Source of the DNA: Pseudovirgaria hyperparasitica | Lineage: Eukaryota; Ascomycota; Dothideomycetes; Acrospermales; Acrospermaceae | Reading direction: 5' to 3' | Assembly: GCF_010093815.1 (NCBI RefSeq) | Contig: NW_022985555.1 | Span: 124,001-188,000, forward strand | DNA length: 64,000 nucleotides | Shown: positions 12,105 to 25,100 of the stretch, piece after piece | Position numbering within the stretch: position 1 is the stretch's first letter | Layout of the letters: each line of letters opens with the position of its first letter | Notes under the pieces: generated by a model | Seen by the model: only the letters and a program-made list of their open reading frames with translations | What the model was told of the DNA's origin: nothing | The model's database searches: none | Made by a program: the position numbers and the translations under genes

Positions 12105-12925
12105 GACTGGTGGTAATGGTGTTCCCGTTTAAGGCTGACCAATATATTGCGTCTGAGGTTGTTGCCAATCGGGTCTGAGATAGAGCACAGAATGTAAATG
12201 TTGTTGCTGTGAACGTGTGAACCCCAAGTATAAACGAGGACAACATTACATCATCCTTAAGGTTCGACACGCCAACCAATCAGATTGCTGCACTCTCAGA
12301 CAAGCAACAAGGCCTTTGAGTAGGAATCTTAAAATATATTGGCTTAGCCTAATGAACCATTTACCTCTGGTTCTAACACCGCTCTGTAAATATATAATCT
12401 TCTAGCATGTTAGCAAAGTCCTGTCAGCTCTGATGGGGAGTAAAGAAGCCTGAGGCCAATATTGCAAAAATAAATTATATATCAAAGCCGCTGCCGTAGA
12501 ATTCGCGAGTGGCAGACCGGATGTTAAGTCTACTATTTCGGCTCTGTCAACAATGTCAGTAGCGTAGTATCGGATGGCTCTATCTTGCTCCATTGTTCCC
12601 GTAGGACTGTGTCTTCATGCTAGGTCACGTTGGTAGCGTAGTAGAGTCGCGCCAAGACCTCCGCTCCGCTTGCCTTCACCACTTCCGACGCGCCGCCGAA
12701 ACTTTCATCGTGAGACTTCAATACGACCTGAGCTTCACTTCATCCTGACCTAGACCACCAACTCCAATCTGACTTGGCAACCAATAATCTCACCCCGATA
12801 CCCATCCGCATATACCTCGATCGCATCTATACATTGACATATGGTGCATTGATCCAATCCTCGCGGCGAAACCATCAAGCCTTCCATCCCCCTTCCTCAA
12901 CTCGTCCACACTACCGCTCACCACA
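12105..12925. promoter_or_regulatory. Divergent promoter region, epimerase / bS16m
   Basis: These 0.8 kb lie between two divergent genes. The last 250 bases before bS16m are C-rich and look like a leader. No gene or repeat is visible. Confidence 0.5.
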
Positions 12926-13410
12926 ATGGTCCTCCGCATTCGTCTCGCACGCTTCGGCAAGCGACACGCCCCCTTCTACAACATCGTCCTTGCACAGGCC
13001 CGGTACCGCTCTCCTCTCACCTCTCACCTCTTCTTCTTCAAACTAACGAAACCAAAAACAGTACCGCCCGCAATTCCCTGCCCATGGAAGTCCTCGGCAC
13101 CTACGACCCAATCCCCAAGCCCCCGGCCCCCGGCTCCCCGCCCACTGCACGTAAGCACAAAGACATCAAACTGGACATCTCGCGCGCGAAATACTGGATC
13201 GGAGTCGGTGCGCAGCCGAGCGACACATGCTGGCGGATACTGGGCATGGCGGGTATCATGCCGCCGAGGCCGAAGGTGCGGCAGCGGGACTCGTTGAGGA
13301 TACAAGAAGAGGAGGCAGCGAGGGCACAGGCGGAGAAATTGGTGCCGCAGGGAGTCGTTGGGGGCAGGATCGTGAAGCCTGCGGGGTTCAAGCAGAGGAA
13401 GGAGGCGTGA
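12926..13410 (+). CDS. MRPS16: Mitochondrial small-subunit ribosomal protein bS16m
   Basis: This is the mitochondrial counterpart of bacterial ribosomal protein S16, which binds 16S-type rRNA in the small subunit body. Two exons, 12926-13002 and 13062-13410, flank a 59-nt intron in phase 2, giving 141 residues. The N-terminus [20 protein letters not shown] is the S16 signature, followed by [20 protein letters not shown] across the splice. [19 protein letters not shown], then VRQRDSLR, completes the fold. A fungal C-terminal extension of about 45 basic, Ala-rich residues is present. The intron sits inside the conserved block, as often seen in ascomycete genes of this family. Confidence 0.95.
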
Positions 13411-16400
13411 GAGAGAGGAGGGACTGGGGGCATCATACGGGCGTTTTGTATATTATGCTACTACTAGATGGTCGGTACATCGCGGATCCTTGTACATATA
13501 AGTGTGAATCTTGGTCGAGTGGATAGCGTCTGCTAAAGTGATTCTGCTTATGGACTTTAGGAGGTGATTCACATGCATGCTATATGGCTAAAACTATTAA
13601 TGATGCCTCATTAGCTCCTGAGGACCGGAAACAGTAATCGCAATCCGATTGTCGTCGTTGAGCGTCCCAGGCATCTCTACAGCCCGCTGATCCTACCACA
13701 TGCCATCGGTCATTAAGGAGTAATGCTAAAAGTAATTAGTTATTTCGCGCTGTGTCCCTGGAAGGTCGAGTAGGCATCAGAACAAGACATATCTCGGCAC
13801 AGGCATTAAGTAGCTTTAGGTTGTAGTGCAGGACACGTCATGCATATACGGGAAGGTTTGAGATGAATTCCAATCGATTGACCCCTGATGTTCTGTATCC
13901 GGCAGTATGTTGCTCATCCAATAACTGTGTATCCCTTATCAGTCCTCAAAACACCTCGACAAGATGGAGGATAGATATCGTTAAGGAACTCGTAACTTCA
14001 CGGCAGGGTACCTGGAAAGGCTCACTACCTTGCAAGATTTCGAACTTAAACAGTCCGACACTCGAGCTGGAAAGTCTCATGCCATGCCCTAGCTAAACAA
14101 CAGTCAATGGTGTGTATAACTTATGGCTCTATTCATGTGTCAGGGACCATTGTGTTCAATGTCCTTCCTGGTTAGCCATCACAGGCGGATCTGCAAGTCT
14201 TGGCTTCACTAGAGCGGACCCGGGTATTCTTCATAGGCAGATGTCAAGAGGTCGAGCTGATTAGCCACGGTCACAGATGTTCAAAGTGCGGGAATCCAGG
14301 TATTACGTCTTGCATGTTCTGTCCCATACCGAGGGAGTACGCGGACCATCATCTGAATACGCGTAACGTACAAGATGTCAGCATAGCAAACAAACTTTAG
14401 GCTCACAAACTCCCGCCGAGGATAGACTATAGTATTATGCTCTTGCAAGCCATAAGCAGATCTACAAGTGGAACCAGGTACAGGGTCTAGCTGTAAGATC
14501 CTGACGCGGGGCCACGCCGAAGCTAAAGCATTCGTCGATGTACTCTACACACGCATCGTCCACAAGTGCAGGCGGGCTTATGAGCCAAGAGGCTGGCATG
14601 CAGAAGACCTTGTTTAAGTTATACATGATCGCACTTACTCGAGAGAGTTGAAGCTTGGAGCAAATGAGGAACCCCGGCGATTACGTGTTGTACAGGGTAA
14701 TTGTAACGTGTTTCGCGGGAGAGGTCCGGCGTCTCGATTGACTCTGACGGTGACCGAGAGACATGGCAGCATCTCCTGGTCTGATGGAGGTGGGAAGCTC
14801 GACGCTACCTTATCTCGCTGGTCACTCATGCTGTAGCTGATCCATATACGGGCGGCATGCCACAAGCTATCAAAGAATAACGGTCGCTGGTGCCAAGTAA
14901 GATTGCATATCCAGTTGATGGCCGTCAAAGTCCATAGCATTAGCGAACAATCTCAGCATAGTCGACGTCGATGGCCAATCTATGATGTTCTATAACCGGA
15001 CGCAGGATGTTGTCAAGACTGACTGTCATCGTGACAATGCCACATAAACTCAAAGTCGGTAGGTTATGTCCTTGGTATAGTTTGTGTCTTACCCATCGCC
15101 GTGGCTATGCAGCTTCGCCTCTCTATTGTTACAATCATCTGAGATGTTATCAAAACTCCGTATAAATTCTGAACATCGCGCTTCAGTGGGCCCTTTGATC
15201 ATGCGCATGGAGTGCTTTGTTCTTTGCCCCTTAGAAGTCCGGTTCGCTTCACGTAAAATGCTTGAGACAATCATCGTCACATTGGATGATTCCTGCATCT
15301 TACTTGGCGTACAAAGACCATAGACAAGCCAGACAGTTAGTCGTATAGACATTTTCGTACAGTCCTTGGCTACCAAGAGATCGTGAGACTTCGGAAGCTA
15401 TTGCATGCTTGAAAGAATGGCGTAACGAATGGTGTTAATGGCATCCCGGCTTGGCTCGTAGCGGTGATTAGCGCTCCTGCTTCAAACGTGGCGGTGGTAG
15501 TGAGTTGGTGAAACCGCTCGAGTGGACGGTTTGTCCCATCTCTCCGACCATCTTGCTTGAATGGGAACTTAATGACTCCTCGTGCCAAGATATCCGATGT
15601 CTACATTGTGCTCGAATCAGCGCCTAGTGACAATCTGCAACACATATCAGTTCGAACAAGGAGTATTGGTAGGGTGGTTGGCTGCACAAGCTCGTAAGAC
15701 AAGACAGCAAGCGGAAGCCAAGGTCTTGGAATAATGTAGTCTGCTCAAACAGCGTGTAAGAACGAGCAAATAGTATACTTTTTCCTGCGGCTTGTCGATC
15801 GCAGTGTTTCACGAGGTCGCCTGCTGCTGCTGGCAGGATCTCTCAACAGTGAAGCAGGTCCTTGTGACCACGCTGTTACAAGGCATACCTAGATGGTGGT
15901 AGTACCTTGACCTGGGTGGGTGTCTAACGGACTATATGAATAAACACTTGAAGATGAAGCACAATCAGGCCAAGCCGGGAAGTGGTGGCGCTTGTGCCAA
16001 GTTCTCTGGAGGAAAGCTTGAGCTTGGCCTGCCAAGACCATACATAGGTACATGTCGTATAGTTTATTCATTATGGATCGATCACCTGCATCTTGGAGAG
16101 AATTAAGGGATCAAACAACATCAATCGATCGGGTCCACATCTGCGTACTGTGGTATGCCAGCACAGCTGCCAGCGGAGTAATATAATTGCAAGTACGATT
16201 GAAACGACGAGTACGATCGAGTGCGCTGGCAGTGGGTCGATATTTTTTCACTTTGCACCAGGAATTGCAATATCGTAAAGCTGCAGCAGAAAGCGGTATA
16301 TAATTAATCAGTAGTGTAATTCCGTCCCACACGACATTAGGGCTATAGTCGTTGTCATTTTGCTAAACCAATGAGAAAGCAGCAATCGCATGATTTGGTC

Positions 16401-17406
16401 GCGTGCTCCTCCTGCACAGTACAGAGTGGGAAACGGCCTATGTAATTAGGTATGAGCATACACATACCTATGCATAATGCGTAAGTTCGCTGTCGGTATA
16501 GATCACAAAATATATCAGACGAGCCGCAATCGGAGACTATTCACCTGTATTGTGTGAAGTATGTCGAATTGGAGCTGAACGTTGTTGGTGCCGATCACCC
16601 ATCGGGCCGCGCCACAACAATTCTCAGAGCTTGAATCCTGAACCTAGTTCAATATGAGGGCTAGCAATACGAGGTCCCACGGACCCGTGTATGGACTTAA
16701 ATCCAGCCCCAGGTCGTTAAACTTTCATATAAGTCAAATCAAGCCTGTATTGTTCGTGGTACAATACCACAGACTTGCTGCTGCTATGTTGGGAATTGCA
16801 GTGGAGGTGATTTTTAGGTGGTGAACGAATCCGGGACCGGATACGACCTTCTGCCATGTACTGCTACGACGACATTATGCATAGGTGTGATTAGCGACTT
16901 CGCGCGAGACATTGATGCGGGGCGGACGGGATACATGGATGTGCTGCAGGACAATTAGATTGATGCCGGACGGTTTCGTGGAGAGAGGAAAACCCCACCC
17001 CCACACGCGTTGCTCAACGCATTCCGCATTTCACACAGACTTAGATCATTCCAGCAAGCGAGATCGCACCTTGGTCAACAAAACAGACTTGTGGCTTTAG
17101 TCACAATGCTGTGAGTGAGTTCCTTCGAGACGGAGGGGCTCTGCACGCTGTCACTTCCAGGCTGCCAATCCGAGCCTCCTGGAACTCGAAATGGACATGC
17201 GGTGTGATCTGGAAGGATAGGTCCCTGAAAGAACAAAGAACAAATAACGTCCGATTTAGCGTCGGCCATCAGCCTTTGAGTCCTCCGTTGTATACGAGCT
17301 CGGCTTGAAGATTTCTGAGAGGCCATCGGTGTTTGATGCAGCCCGCTAAAATGCAAGGCTAATGCGAGGTAATGCGAATTGGGGCCATGGCATAACCGGA
17401 GCTGGT

Positions 17407-17631
17407 TCAATACATGCAAGTCCGCAGATCCAACAGGCAATCGACAACAGTACTCGCTTCGAGAGTGGGAACGATCCTGCAGCAGATCATCACGATGAGA
17501 GAAGCATCAAGGCGAAGGTAAGTCTGGCATACAGTGAGGATTGCGAAAAGTAACAGAACTCCTTCTGAACCGTTTGCGCCAAGAAGTACAAGCAGCGTGG
17601 CCAGAGAAAGGAAGCCCCAACGTCTTTGCAT
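17407..17631 (-). other. Possible short secreted ORF (doubtful)
   Basis: A minus-strand frame of 74 codons starts with an ATG followed by a textbook signal-peptide layout: MQRRWG, a hydrophobic core LSLATLLVLLGA, then NGSEG. The remainder is hydrophobic, with four cysteines, and no family is recognisable. It lies alone in a gene-poor region, a setting in which small effector-like genes occur, but such frames also arise by chance. A GT at the sequence TCACTGTATGC could be a 5' splice site, so the true C-terminus may differ. Confidence 0.2.
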
Positions 17632-19286
17632 GGGCGACCTAGTAAAAAAGATGCGGCATACTCTCTCTGTTATGGCTCGGATTATGTATGCACACAGCAG
17701 AGTATAATAAAATAGAAGAACAGAGGTACTTCAAGCGGAACTACTGCCTTCTCCGGCGTACATGACCAACAGGCTCGTAGGCTGATGCATTTCATCTATA
17801 TGCAAGCGTTACATACCACACCTCGTTCTTAGTCGAAAAAGCAACCGAGTATCTCATTATTGATGTTAATCGTTCTATTCAGGAATCCTGGGAGATAGGC
17901 GCGGGATACCACTTCAGTATTAGCTCCGAAACAAAGCAGGCTCGAGCACCTGCAGCCGCCAACGTCATGAGAGAGATATCGCCATTGCCGCCCGGGTCGT
18001 TAGCATCAGCGTCCAGAATATGCCCGCAAAGGAAAGCTGCTCGAATTGAGCGCAGCTGTGGCATCATAGTAAAAGACCTGTTCTTCTGTCCTGTGACTTT
18101 TGTTTTTGATATCATTGACCTGATCTGAACGTTGACGGAATGCAATCAGACAAGGATTCTTTGTATGACGTTGTCAAAGGAGCCTTTCTAACACATGCCT
18201 GAATCAGCGTAGATAGTGTCTGATATTTGTACATGTTTGTCCCGTAAACGGTTACCGGTCTGTTCCTTGATTAGACAAGAATGTGACTCGCGATACAATG
18301 TGTCTAAGCGACACGCATCGCGTACACCACATGCCTAACAGGAATCGTGATCCGCATCACTGGTCCGAGAGGAGGGACTATCAGGACTCGATTTGAAATC
18401 TAACATCGTCCTGTCCTTCGAGACACCAGAGTTGGGGACAGTCAGCGTCGCAAGCCATCCTACCATGAAGATGCAGCAACGGGCCACGAGATACTAGTTT
18501 GGTCTTCTAGAAGGCTTCGGACGGTCCGTGGTTGGATTTGGATGGACGACTACGGGTCTATCACGGCCACGGAACATATTTTATAAGCTCCTGAGACAAC
18601 GACAGTGCTGGATGATAAATGTGCCGATCAGTCAGGGCACCGGACATTATTCACAGCTGTCTGCGCTTGTTGGCATGTTTTACATTAGCAATGCAGTAAT
18701 AAACCGTCTAGTGCTGTTCCCGCCTTGCCCTCACTTTTCACTTTACTGCAGAGAGTCCAGACTGGCGACGGGACAAGCCCTATTGATTACTGTAGGTGCC
18801 TCTAACAATTAGCTAGCCCTTAACGTTAGCCCTAATAAGGCCCCCTCATCCTCTCACATTCAATCCCATGGCTCATGCCACTCCAGCTCGCTCTCCCAAC
18901 TGCTGTATCGCCGGCCCAATGCACGCCATCATCGCCCCCTCCCCCCCTCCGCCGGTCGCCGCGGCGCCGCCCATGGATTCTGATGACCCTCTACTCTACT
19001 TAGCGCCGCCCACACACGCCAACCTTCACCTGCTGCACGCCTCCTCCCCCGCCCGCCGCTCGCTGCTCGTGTTCGTTCATTAAGCATTCATTGCTCGCGC
19101 CCACTTGTCCATCGGCCGAGTCTTATCCCACGGTTTGTAACCTAGATAGTGATTAGAGAGCGCTGAATCGAGTGAAGTTCAGTAGTGTTTCAAGGGAGGA
19201 GGCGTCCGCAATCAATCGCAGGTATTAATAACCTTCATCGGCCTGAGCAAAATGGCTGAGATGAGAGAGTGACAGCCGGTCTTATT

Positions 19287-19373
19287 CCAGTCCCAGTCCC
19301 CAGTCCCCAGTTCCCAGTTCCCAGTTCCCAGTAATTACCTAGTCTTTTCAGTCTCAGTGCCAGTGCCAGTGCC
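19287..19373. repeat. Short tandem CAGT(T/C)CC and CAGTGC repeats
   Basis: Six to seven imperfect copies of a 7-nt CCCAGTT/CCCAGTC unit (19287-19332) are followed by three copies of a 6-nt CAGTGC unit (19355-19373). They lie about 700 bases upstream of the kinase start, in probable promoter or leader sequence. Confidence 0.8.
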
Positions 19374-20039
19374 CCCCAGCAGGAAGCCTTTGCCCACCTA
19401 ATACCGCCGCCCACTCCCAGCTTTGCCTCTCTCTTCAGAAGAGCTTCCATGCTCACCCCTTCACACAAGCCTACCACCACACACAAATACCTCTATCCCG
19501 CCCCATGGTTTGATGGATGAATCCCCACTCGCCTTTTCGCTCTTGCTGTCTTCATCTGCTGCCCACTTCCATCGCTTTCCGACTCTCCACTCTACACAAG
19601 TCTTTTCCTCGACCTTATAACAATAACAACATCCGCAACACCGTCACACCGTCACACATCCTCTTAGCCTTTCACCCTCTACCTCTCCAACCGCCGCCTC
19701 CACAGACGCTCCGTACTTTGGATGGCGGATCTGCTGCGCATCGATCCCAGACCTCCTCCCAGATTTCGTGGTTACACGGGCTCTGATATTCACGTCATCA
19801 GGCATTCTTCCTCGACCGCTCTCGACTCGGAATATCACTCAACCAGCTCACTGCAAAGAGCATAGCACGAGTACTTCCGACTAACAACCCCGTTGACACA
19901 CGCTACACCTGTATTTATCCGTCCGTGTCTGCTCGCCAAGCCTGTGTGGACGTTGTGTCGCCGAGGACCGCTACACCGCTTTCGCTGATCACATTCGCGA
20001 CGCATCCATTCTTACAGGCCAAGACACCAAGACATAGCT

Positions 20040-22154
20040 ATGTCGACTGCACAATTTGAACTGCGCTCCGCCCCTAGCCCGGCACATCTCGCTGATGTGC
20101 CCGGCCTGGCTCATCCCACAAATCATACCTCCTCCGGCCCGCCTGCATACAATCGCAACAAGCCTGTACCTATACCTGAAGAAGAGGAGAACAACGATAC
20201 AAGTAGTGAACCCCTTGAGCCTCTCACTCCTACAGAGTTCCAGTTTGGACATACTTTCAAACCTCAGAGCTCACATCATAACGGTGCAGTACACTCCTCC
20301 GCGAATGCCGTTCCATCACCGAAAGCCTTCTACGACTCAGAGCCTCGTCCACGGCCTACTCCGAGATCAACAAATCTGTCCGAAATGTCGCAGACCTCGG
20401 TCGAATCTGCACCCGTCGCGAAGAATGGCATTGGCAAAGTGTTTGGCTCTGTTCGCAACAAGCTGATCCGCTCGAGATCGAGCAAGGCCGACCTCAGCCA
20501 ACTGCCAACAGTCAATACCAACATACCCCGAACAACGGTTACTCCTGCCAGCGCTGTCATTCCACGTAGACTGGGTGCCTGGCCCGCGAAAGAGTCACCG
20601 CGCACATCAGCCACTAATTCTCCACCTTCTCCTAGCTCACCCGCCAACAATCATGACCATGATCCGATGGGCGATATCCGGAACCAACTAGACTCTCAGA
20701 AGCAAGTCAACAACAAGCCGAGTTCCGATCAGAAATACAAGTCCTCAAACTCTCTTACCCGCCTCCAGTCTGCAACAGACACACGTCCGAATAAGAGTAA
20801 GACTTTCGCGTTTGGGAAGAATAAGAGACCAGAAAGACAACGTTCAGCTAGCACAGAGAGCATTCCAAAGCAGAGCCATGACTCCGATGAGCCTCCCGTT
20901 CCTCTTTTTGGTACTTTTTCGAAACACGCTGCTGAGGGTACTGGAATGAAGGCACGACGCTTGAGTACAAGCTTGCCGGATGAGTTTAACGTGGACTACT
21001 GCGAGCTGGACACTGAGTTCAAGAGAGCGAGCCTACTCCCAGGAAAGCGTGGAAAGCGACTTGGTGTTGGCGCTACTGCAGAAGTCCGGATTATGCAAAA
21101 GAAGGGATACTCGGAGGATCTCGTTGCAGTGAAAGAATACAGACTTCGAGATAGAACCGAGAACGAGGACGAATATTTGAAGAAGATCAAGTCCGAGTTC
21201 AGTATCGCCAAGGCGTTGAATCATCCAAACATCGTCACCACGGTACGCCTTTGTACCCACGGTAAACCAGCTCGTTGGAATCACGTTATGGAATTCTGTA
21301 ACCATGGCGAGTTATATGCCTTGGTTGAGCGTGGCTTGTTCAAGACGCATTATTCGCAAGGAGACCGCCTATGTTTCTTCAAGCAGATTTGCAGAGCTGT
21401 CGACTATCTCCATAGTCATGGCATTGCCCATCGCGATATCAAATTGGAGAACATACTGATGGACAAGAATGGAGGGTTGAAACTCTCCGATTTTGGAGTG
21501 TCGGAAGTTTTCTGCGGTGAGCATCCGGGTCTACGTGCTTCTGGTGGACAGTGTGGAAAGAACATGGGGGAAGTACGGTTGTGTCACCCAGGCCTCTGCG
21601 GTAGCCTCCCCTATGTCTCTCCAGAGGTCTTGAGGAAAGATGTCGAATATGACCCTCGACTCCTGGATGTTTGGTCTACTGCTATTGTCTTTGTCACCAT
21701 GACCTTTGGAGGGTCTCCGTGGCAATCTGCGACAGAAGTAGATCAATATTACGTGCGCTTCGAAGCTGGATGGGAGGCATGGCTCAAAGAACACCCTGAT
21801 GGCATCATCAGAAATGTCTTGGACTCATCTCCTCTGGTTGGTCCGCTTTTCAGGCGAATCGAACCGCCTACTATGCGCAAGACGATCCTCCAGATGCTAC
21901 ATCCAGATCCCTCGAAACGTATCACAATGAAGGAGGTAGTTTCATCGGGCTTTTTCCTGGGACTCGATTGCTGCACACCGGAGAGCTACGAAAATCCCAA
22001 CTGGGGTATGAACGCGGCGGAACGGGGCGCCAGTCGAATGGCACAGCTTGCCACAAGGCAGATTGTAAAGAAGCATCATCACATTCCTCCGAAAGAGGTT
22101 GGTAAATTTTCTAAAGGCATTACACATAGGTTCGACATGGGTGATGGAACTTGA
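20040..22154 (+). CDS. HAL4: Ser/Thr protein kinase, Hal4/Sat4 type
   Basis: This is a single-exon kinase of 704 residues from the fungal Npr1/Hal family. Hal4/Sat4 and Hal5 stabilise potassium and nutrient transporters at the plasma membrane and confer salt tolerance. The first 320 residues are Ser/Thr/Pro-rich and disordered, with basic patches (KVFGSVRNKLIRSRSSK). The kinase domain runs from about residue 338 to 640: glycine loop GVGATAEV, catalytic lysine in LVAVKEY, HRDIKLEN near 463 and DFGVSEVF near 484. The activation-segment insert with HPGLCGSLPYVSPEV and the DVWSTAIV and FGGSPWQSA motifs are typical of the Hal4/Npr1 group. All catalytic residues are present. Which member of the group it is (Hal4, Hal5, Ptk) cannot be settled without a tree. 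Confidence 0.9.
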   Translation: MSTAQFELRSAPSPAHLADVPGLAHPTNHTSSGPPAYNRNKPVPIPEEEENNDTSSEPLEPLTPTEFQFGHTFKPQSSHHNGAVHSSANAVPSPKAFYDSEPRPRPTPRSTNLSEMSQTSVESAPVAKNGIGKVFGSVRNKLIRSRSSKADLSQLPTVNTNIPRTTVTPASAVIPRRLGAWPAKESPRTSATNSPPSPSSPANNHDHDPMGDIRNQLDSQKQVNNKPSSDQKYKSSNSLTRLQSATDTRPNKSKTFAFGKNKRPERQRSASTESIPKQSHDSDEPPVPLFGTFSKHAAEGTGMKARRLSTSLPDEFNVDYCELDTEFKRASLLPGKRGKRLGVGATAEVRIMQKKGYSEDLVAVKEYRLRDRTENEDEYLKKIKSEFSIAKALNHPNIVTTVRLCTHGKPARWNHVMEFCNHGELYALVERGLFKTHYSQGDRLCFFKQICRAVDYLHSHGIAHRDIKLENILMDKNGGLKLSDFGVSEVFCGEHPGLRASGGQCGKNMGEVRLCHPGLCGSLPYVSPEVLRKDVEYDPRLLDVWSTAIVFVTMTFGGSPWQSATEVDQYYVRFEAGWEAWLKEHPDGIIRNVLDSSPLVGPLFRRIEPPTMRKTILQMLHPDPSKRITMKEVVSSGFFLGLDCCTPESYENPNWGMNAAERGASRMAQLATRQIVKKHHHIPPKEVGKFSKGITHRFDMGDGT

Positions 22155-25100
22155 TGGGGATTTTGAAGTCTATACCTCGGCGTTTCACGGCTCGGTTGCT
22201 CTACAATACACATTTCCTTCGCACGATCTTACGTTTTCAGCAACATGACCTGTTCGGGTGGAGTTCGAGTACACTAGATTGTATTGGTTTCCCTTTCTTC
22301 CGGGGCGGACTTATTATGTTTGGGGAAAAGGCGCATAAAGGGAAACCTGGGTCGGCGGCTTTTGTGCTACCAAAATTTTGTTCAAACGGGTGATGGTTAG
22401 ATGTCCTCGCAGGAAGATACTCTTGTAACACTGTAACGGTCGATATAATATAATACCCATCACATGTTGCTTCCATATCCACTGGCTCCTGCTTCTGCCC
22501 AGATCCACCCCTTTGATTGGACGTGCCATTATTGATGACTATGACGATCTAGGCTACACGCTTCTTGCCAATCGGGTCCGGCACTTCAGACACATTCACC
22601 TGCATATATACATCACAACTTTAATTACACCAAGGTACATGGTAGCTCAGGCCAGATAAATCAGGCTTTCTTCACGCTTTGGTCATAAATCACGCTACGG
22701 CTTCATTGGGTACGGAGCACCGCGTACAGCGCACACCAGCCCAACAAGGAGAGTCTTGTAGGCGATCCATCCGACGTCCACTGAGTGGGAGACCATGCCG
22801 CCGGCGCGTACCGGTGCTGGGTCAATCGGAGACATCGTAGATGAGATTGGAAGACAATATTATCTTCACAGTCAGAGATTCCAAACATCATAATGTTAGC
22901 TACGTCTTGATGAGACTCGACACGGGCTTTCACCATTCCGCTTATTTAGGCATTATCTGCAGCCAAGCCTTCCGCCAACAGACGCCGAACGTTCTTGGAG
23001 TTCTTGGAACGTCCAGTAATCAATTAGGCTGAGATAATTAGCCTGCGAGTGCTCTTTCAATTCCTTGGAAGGCGTGCACGGCGGGTGATGGTTGGTGGCG
23101 ACACCATCCAGCTTTCCCCTTGTAAAATATCTCTCAAGTCCCTCCATCAACCTCTCAAAACATAGGATGTACGATTCAACGATCTCTGTATCCCGAACCA
23201 CGGCAACTGCAATTCGGCTTGCGCGGATGACGCGGCACTAGATCAGTAGATGACCTAATCTTATCAAGATAAGGATCACGCAGGGCTATTACAGCATCAG
23301 AACGGTCAGCGTGCCGTTCAGCATGCCGAACCCTTTGTACGTTTTGCGATTCACGACGCAGTCACGCAGGGCAGAATCGACATTTCTAAGCCAATCCGTA
23401 GTGCTCTACTAGCTGACAAGCTACAAAGCGGACCTGCCTGATGACACCATAGCTGGACCGCCGTGCAAGCTTGCACGTGCGACGACAAATGTGTGGTCTT
23501 ATGACTCCTGGTCAACATCAAACGTCATTCGTCATTCGTCTCACAGCTCTGATACCTGGAGAGAACTTTGTATTGCATTTGATTTGGCGAGGAGCTTCGA
23601 AAGGATGAATCTGCGGCAGAGTCTTGTTCTTGTCTTACCTGCATTATTGCCGCGCGTCTGGGCATACTTGCATGTAGGCTCTTGTGGGCATCGACTCCCA
23701 ATTAATCACCGCCGTGCATTCGAAGGCATGATGATGCCTCTTGCTGACGTTATTCTTCTCACCAGGCCAGGTAGCAATAGCCGACACCTTCTTTCGAGAA
23801 TGAACGACATGCAGAACACAACTTGACCTACTCGATGGCAATGCTACATGTGCAAAAAATGTCAGATTTTGCGGAAGTTCACACATCCGTCTCATTAGGC
23901 GGAAAAAACAAATGGCTAACAGATGCCCTAATAATATATATCATCTCTGCCAAGACAGCGCCAAGTGACTCTCCGCCTACATACTCGATCGGGCACGTTC
24001 GAAAATTCCCGCTGGACACCGCCGAGGCTCGCAGATTTTCGGTCTTCTTGTCAACTGCAGAAAGTCTCATGAAAAGAGAGTCTAGCAGCCAAGACTTGGG
24101 CTTCTGAGATAGCCAAGAAATAATACATTGTCTTTGCAGGGACAAGCAGGGATGCGGATAAGAAAAAGCGGCCCGAGATCGTGATGATCTTCCCAGTCAG
24201 TCTGTTTCACATGTGGCAATCTGATGCGGATCTGACTTCTTCGTTTTAGCTAGGTCTGGGAAATACCGTATACGCCCGAGGTTTGTGGTAGGGACGACTT
24301 AGCAGCTTCCGGGCCCCTCATATCTTCGTGGAAGCTATTACCGCTTCTAAACGGACAATATCTGCATCGTGAATTGAATGATCAGTGCTTCGTGTGTAGC
24401 ATCTGAAACTGGCTAACTGATATGACGATGATCGAGCCACATAACGGCATCTAGAAGGCCAAGTACGTCCCATTTGGACACGACCGTGTACTCTACCAGA
24501 CTCTGAACCTTCTTCCAGTAAATAACTCACCGTCGTGTGGTGAGGAACAGCATGGCCATTCATAGCCGAAACGAAGCTGGGGGGGGGCACGAACTATACA
24601 ACGATGACAGACCGTAGACTAAGAGAACCTCAACCCTCTATAGGTATATAAGCCGCAATGGTAAGCTCGAAACGTATACTCCGGACCAGTCTATGCACGA
24701 ATCCGGCGTTCCCTCAAATCACACAGAAACTCTTTCGGGCCGCAATTAGAATCCTTCGTCCTAAAACCACCCAAAAATAGTCTACCAGCCTAATCACAAT
24801 CAGAATGATCCATCTACAAGAAGGAAGCAGCTCAACCAAAAAAACGAATAGAGAGCAAGCTAGCTATAAGTAGTACCTCAAATTGCCTCGCGTTGAAACA
24901 ACACCTACATCCATCGCTTTTTCTGCGGTATTTTTTTTTTCTCAAGCGCCCACAACTTGACGCTTTTGCCAAAGACCACAACATTGCTTTAGCTTCCCAA
25001 ACTCCCCGAAAATCCTGAAGGATCAATGTCTGACCTAGGAAAAACCCCTCCCACAGATAGTTCTGGGTATCGTGCACTTCTATGCGGCTTTGAGAAAAAG

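Larger units (their letters stand above)
13411..20039. other. Gene-poor region, 6.6 kb
   Basis: No gene that I can support was found on either strand in this 6.6-kb stretch, although bounding genes are densely packed. The last 1.2 kb before 20040 are pyrimidine-rich with short tandem motifs and probably belong to the promoter and 5' leader of the kinase gene. Two minus-strand frames at 17407-17631 and 17879-18145 look more protein-like than the rest. Base composition is not strikingly AT-rich, so there is no clear sign of RIP-mutated repeats. Hidden multi-exon genes cannot be excluded, since one such gene was found elsewhere in the window. Confidence 0.5.

Noticed and set aside
13863-15376. 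Several 60-100 codon frames on both strands
   Set aside because: They overlap each other, lack motifs and show no splice context.
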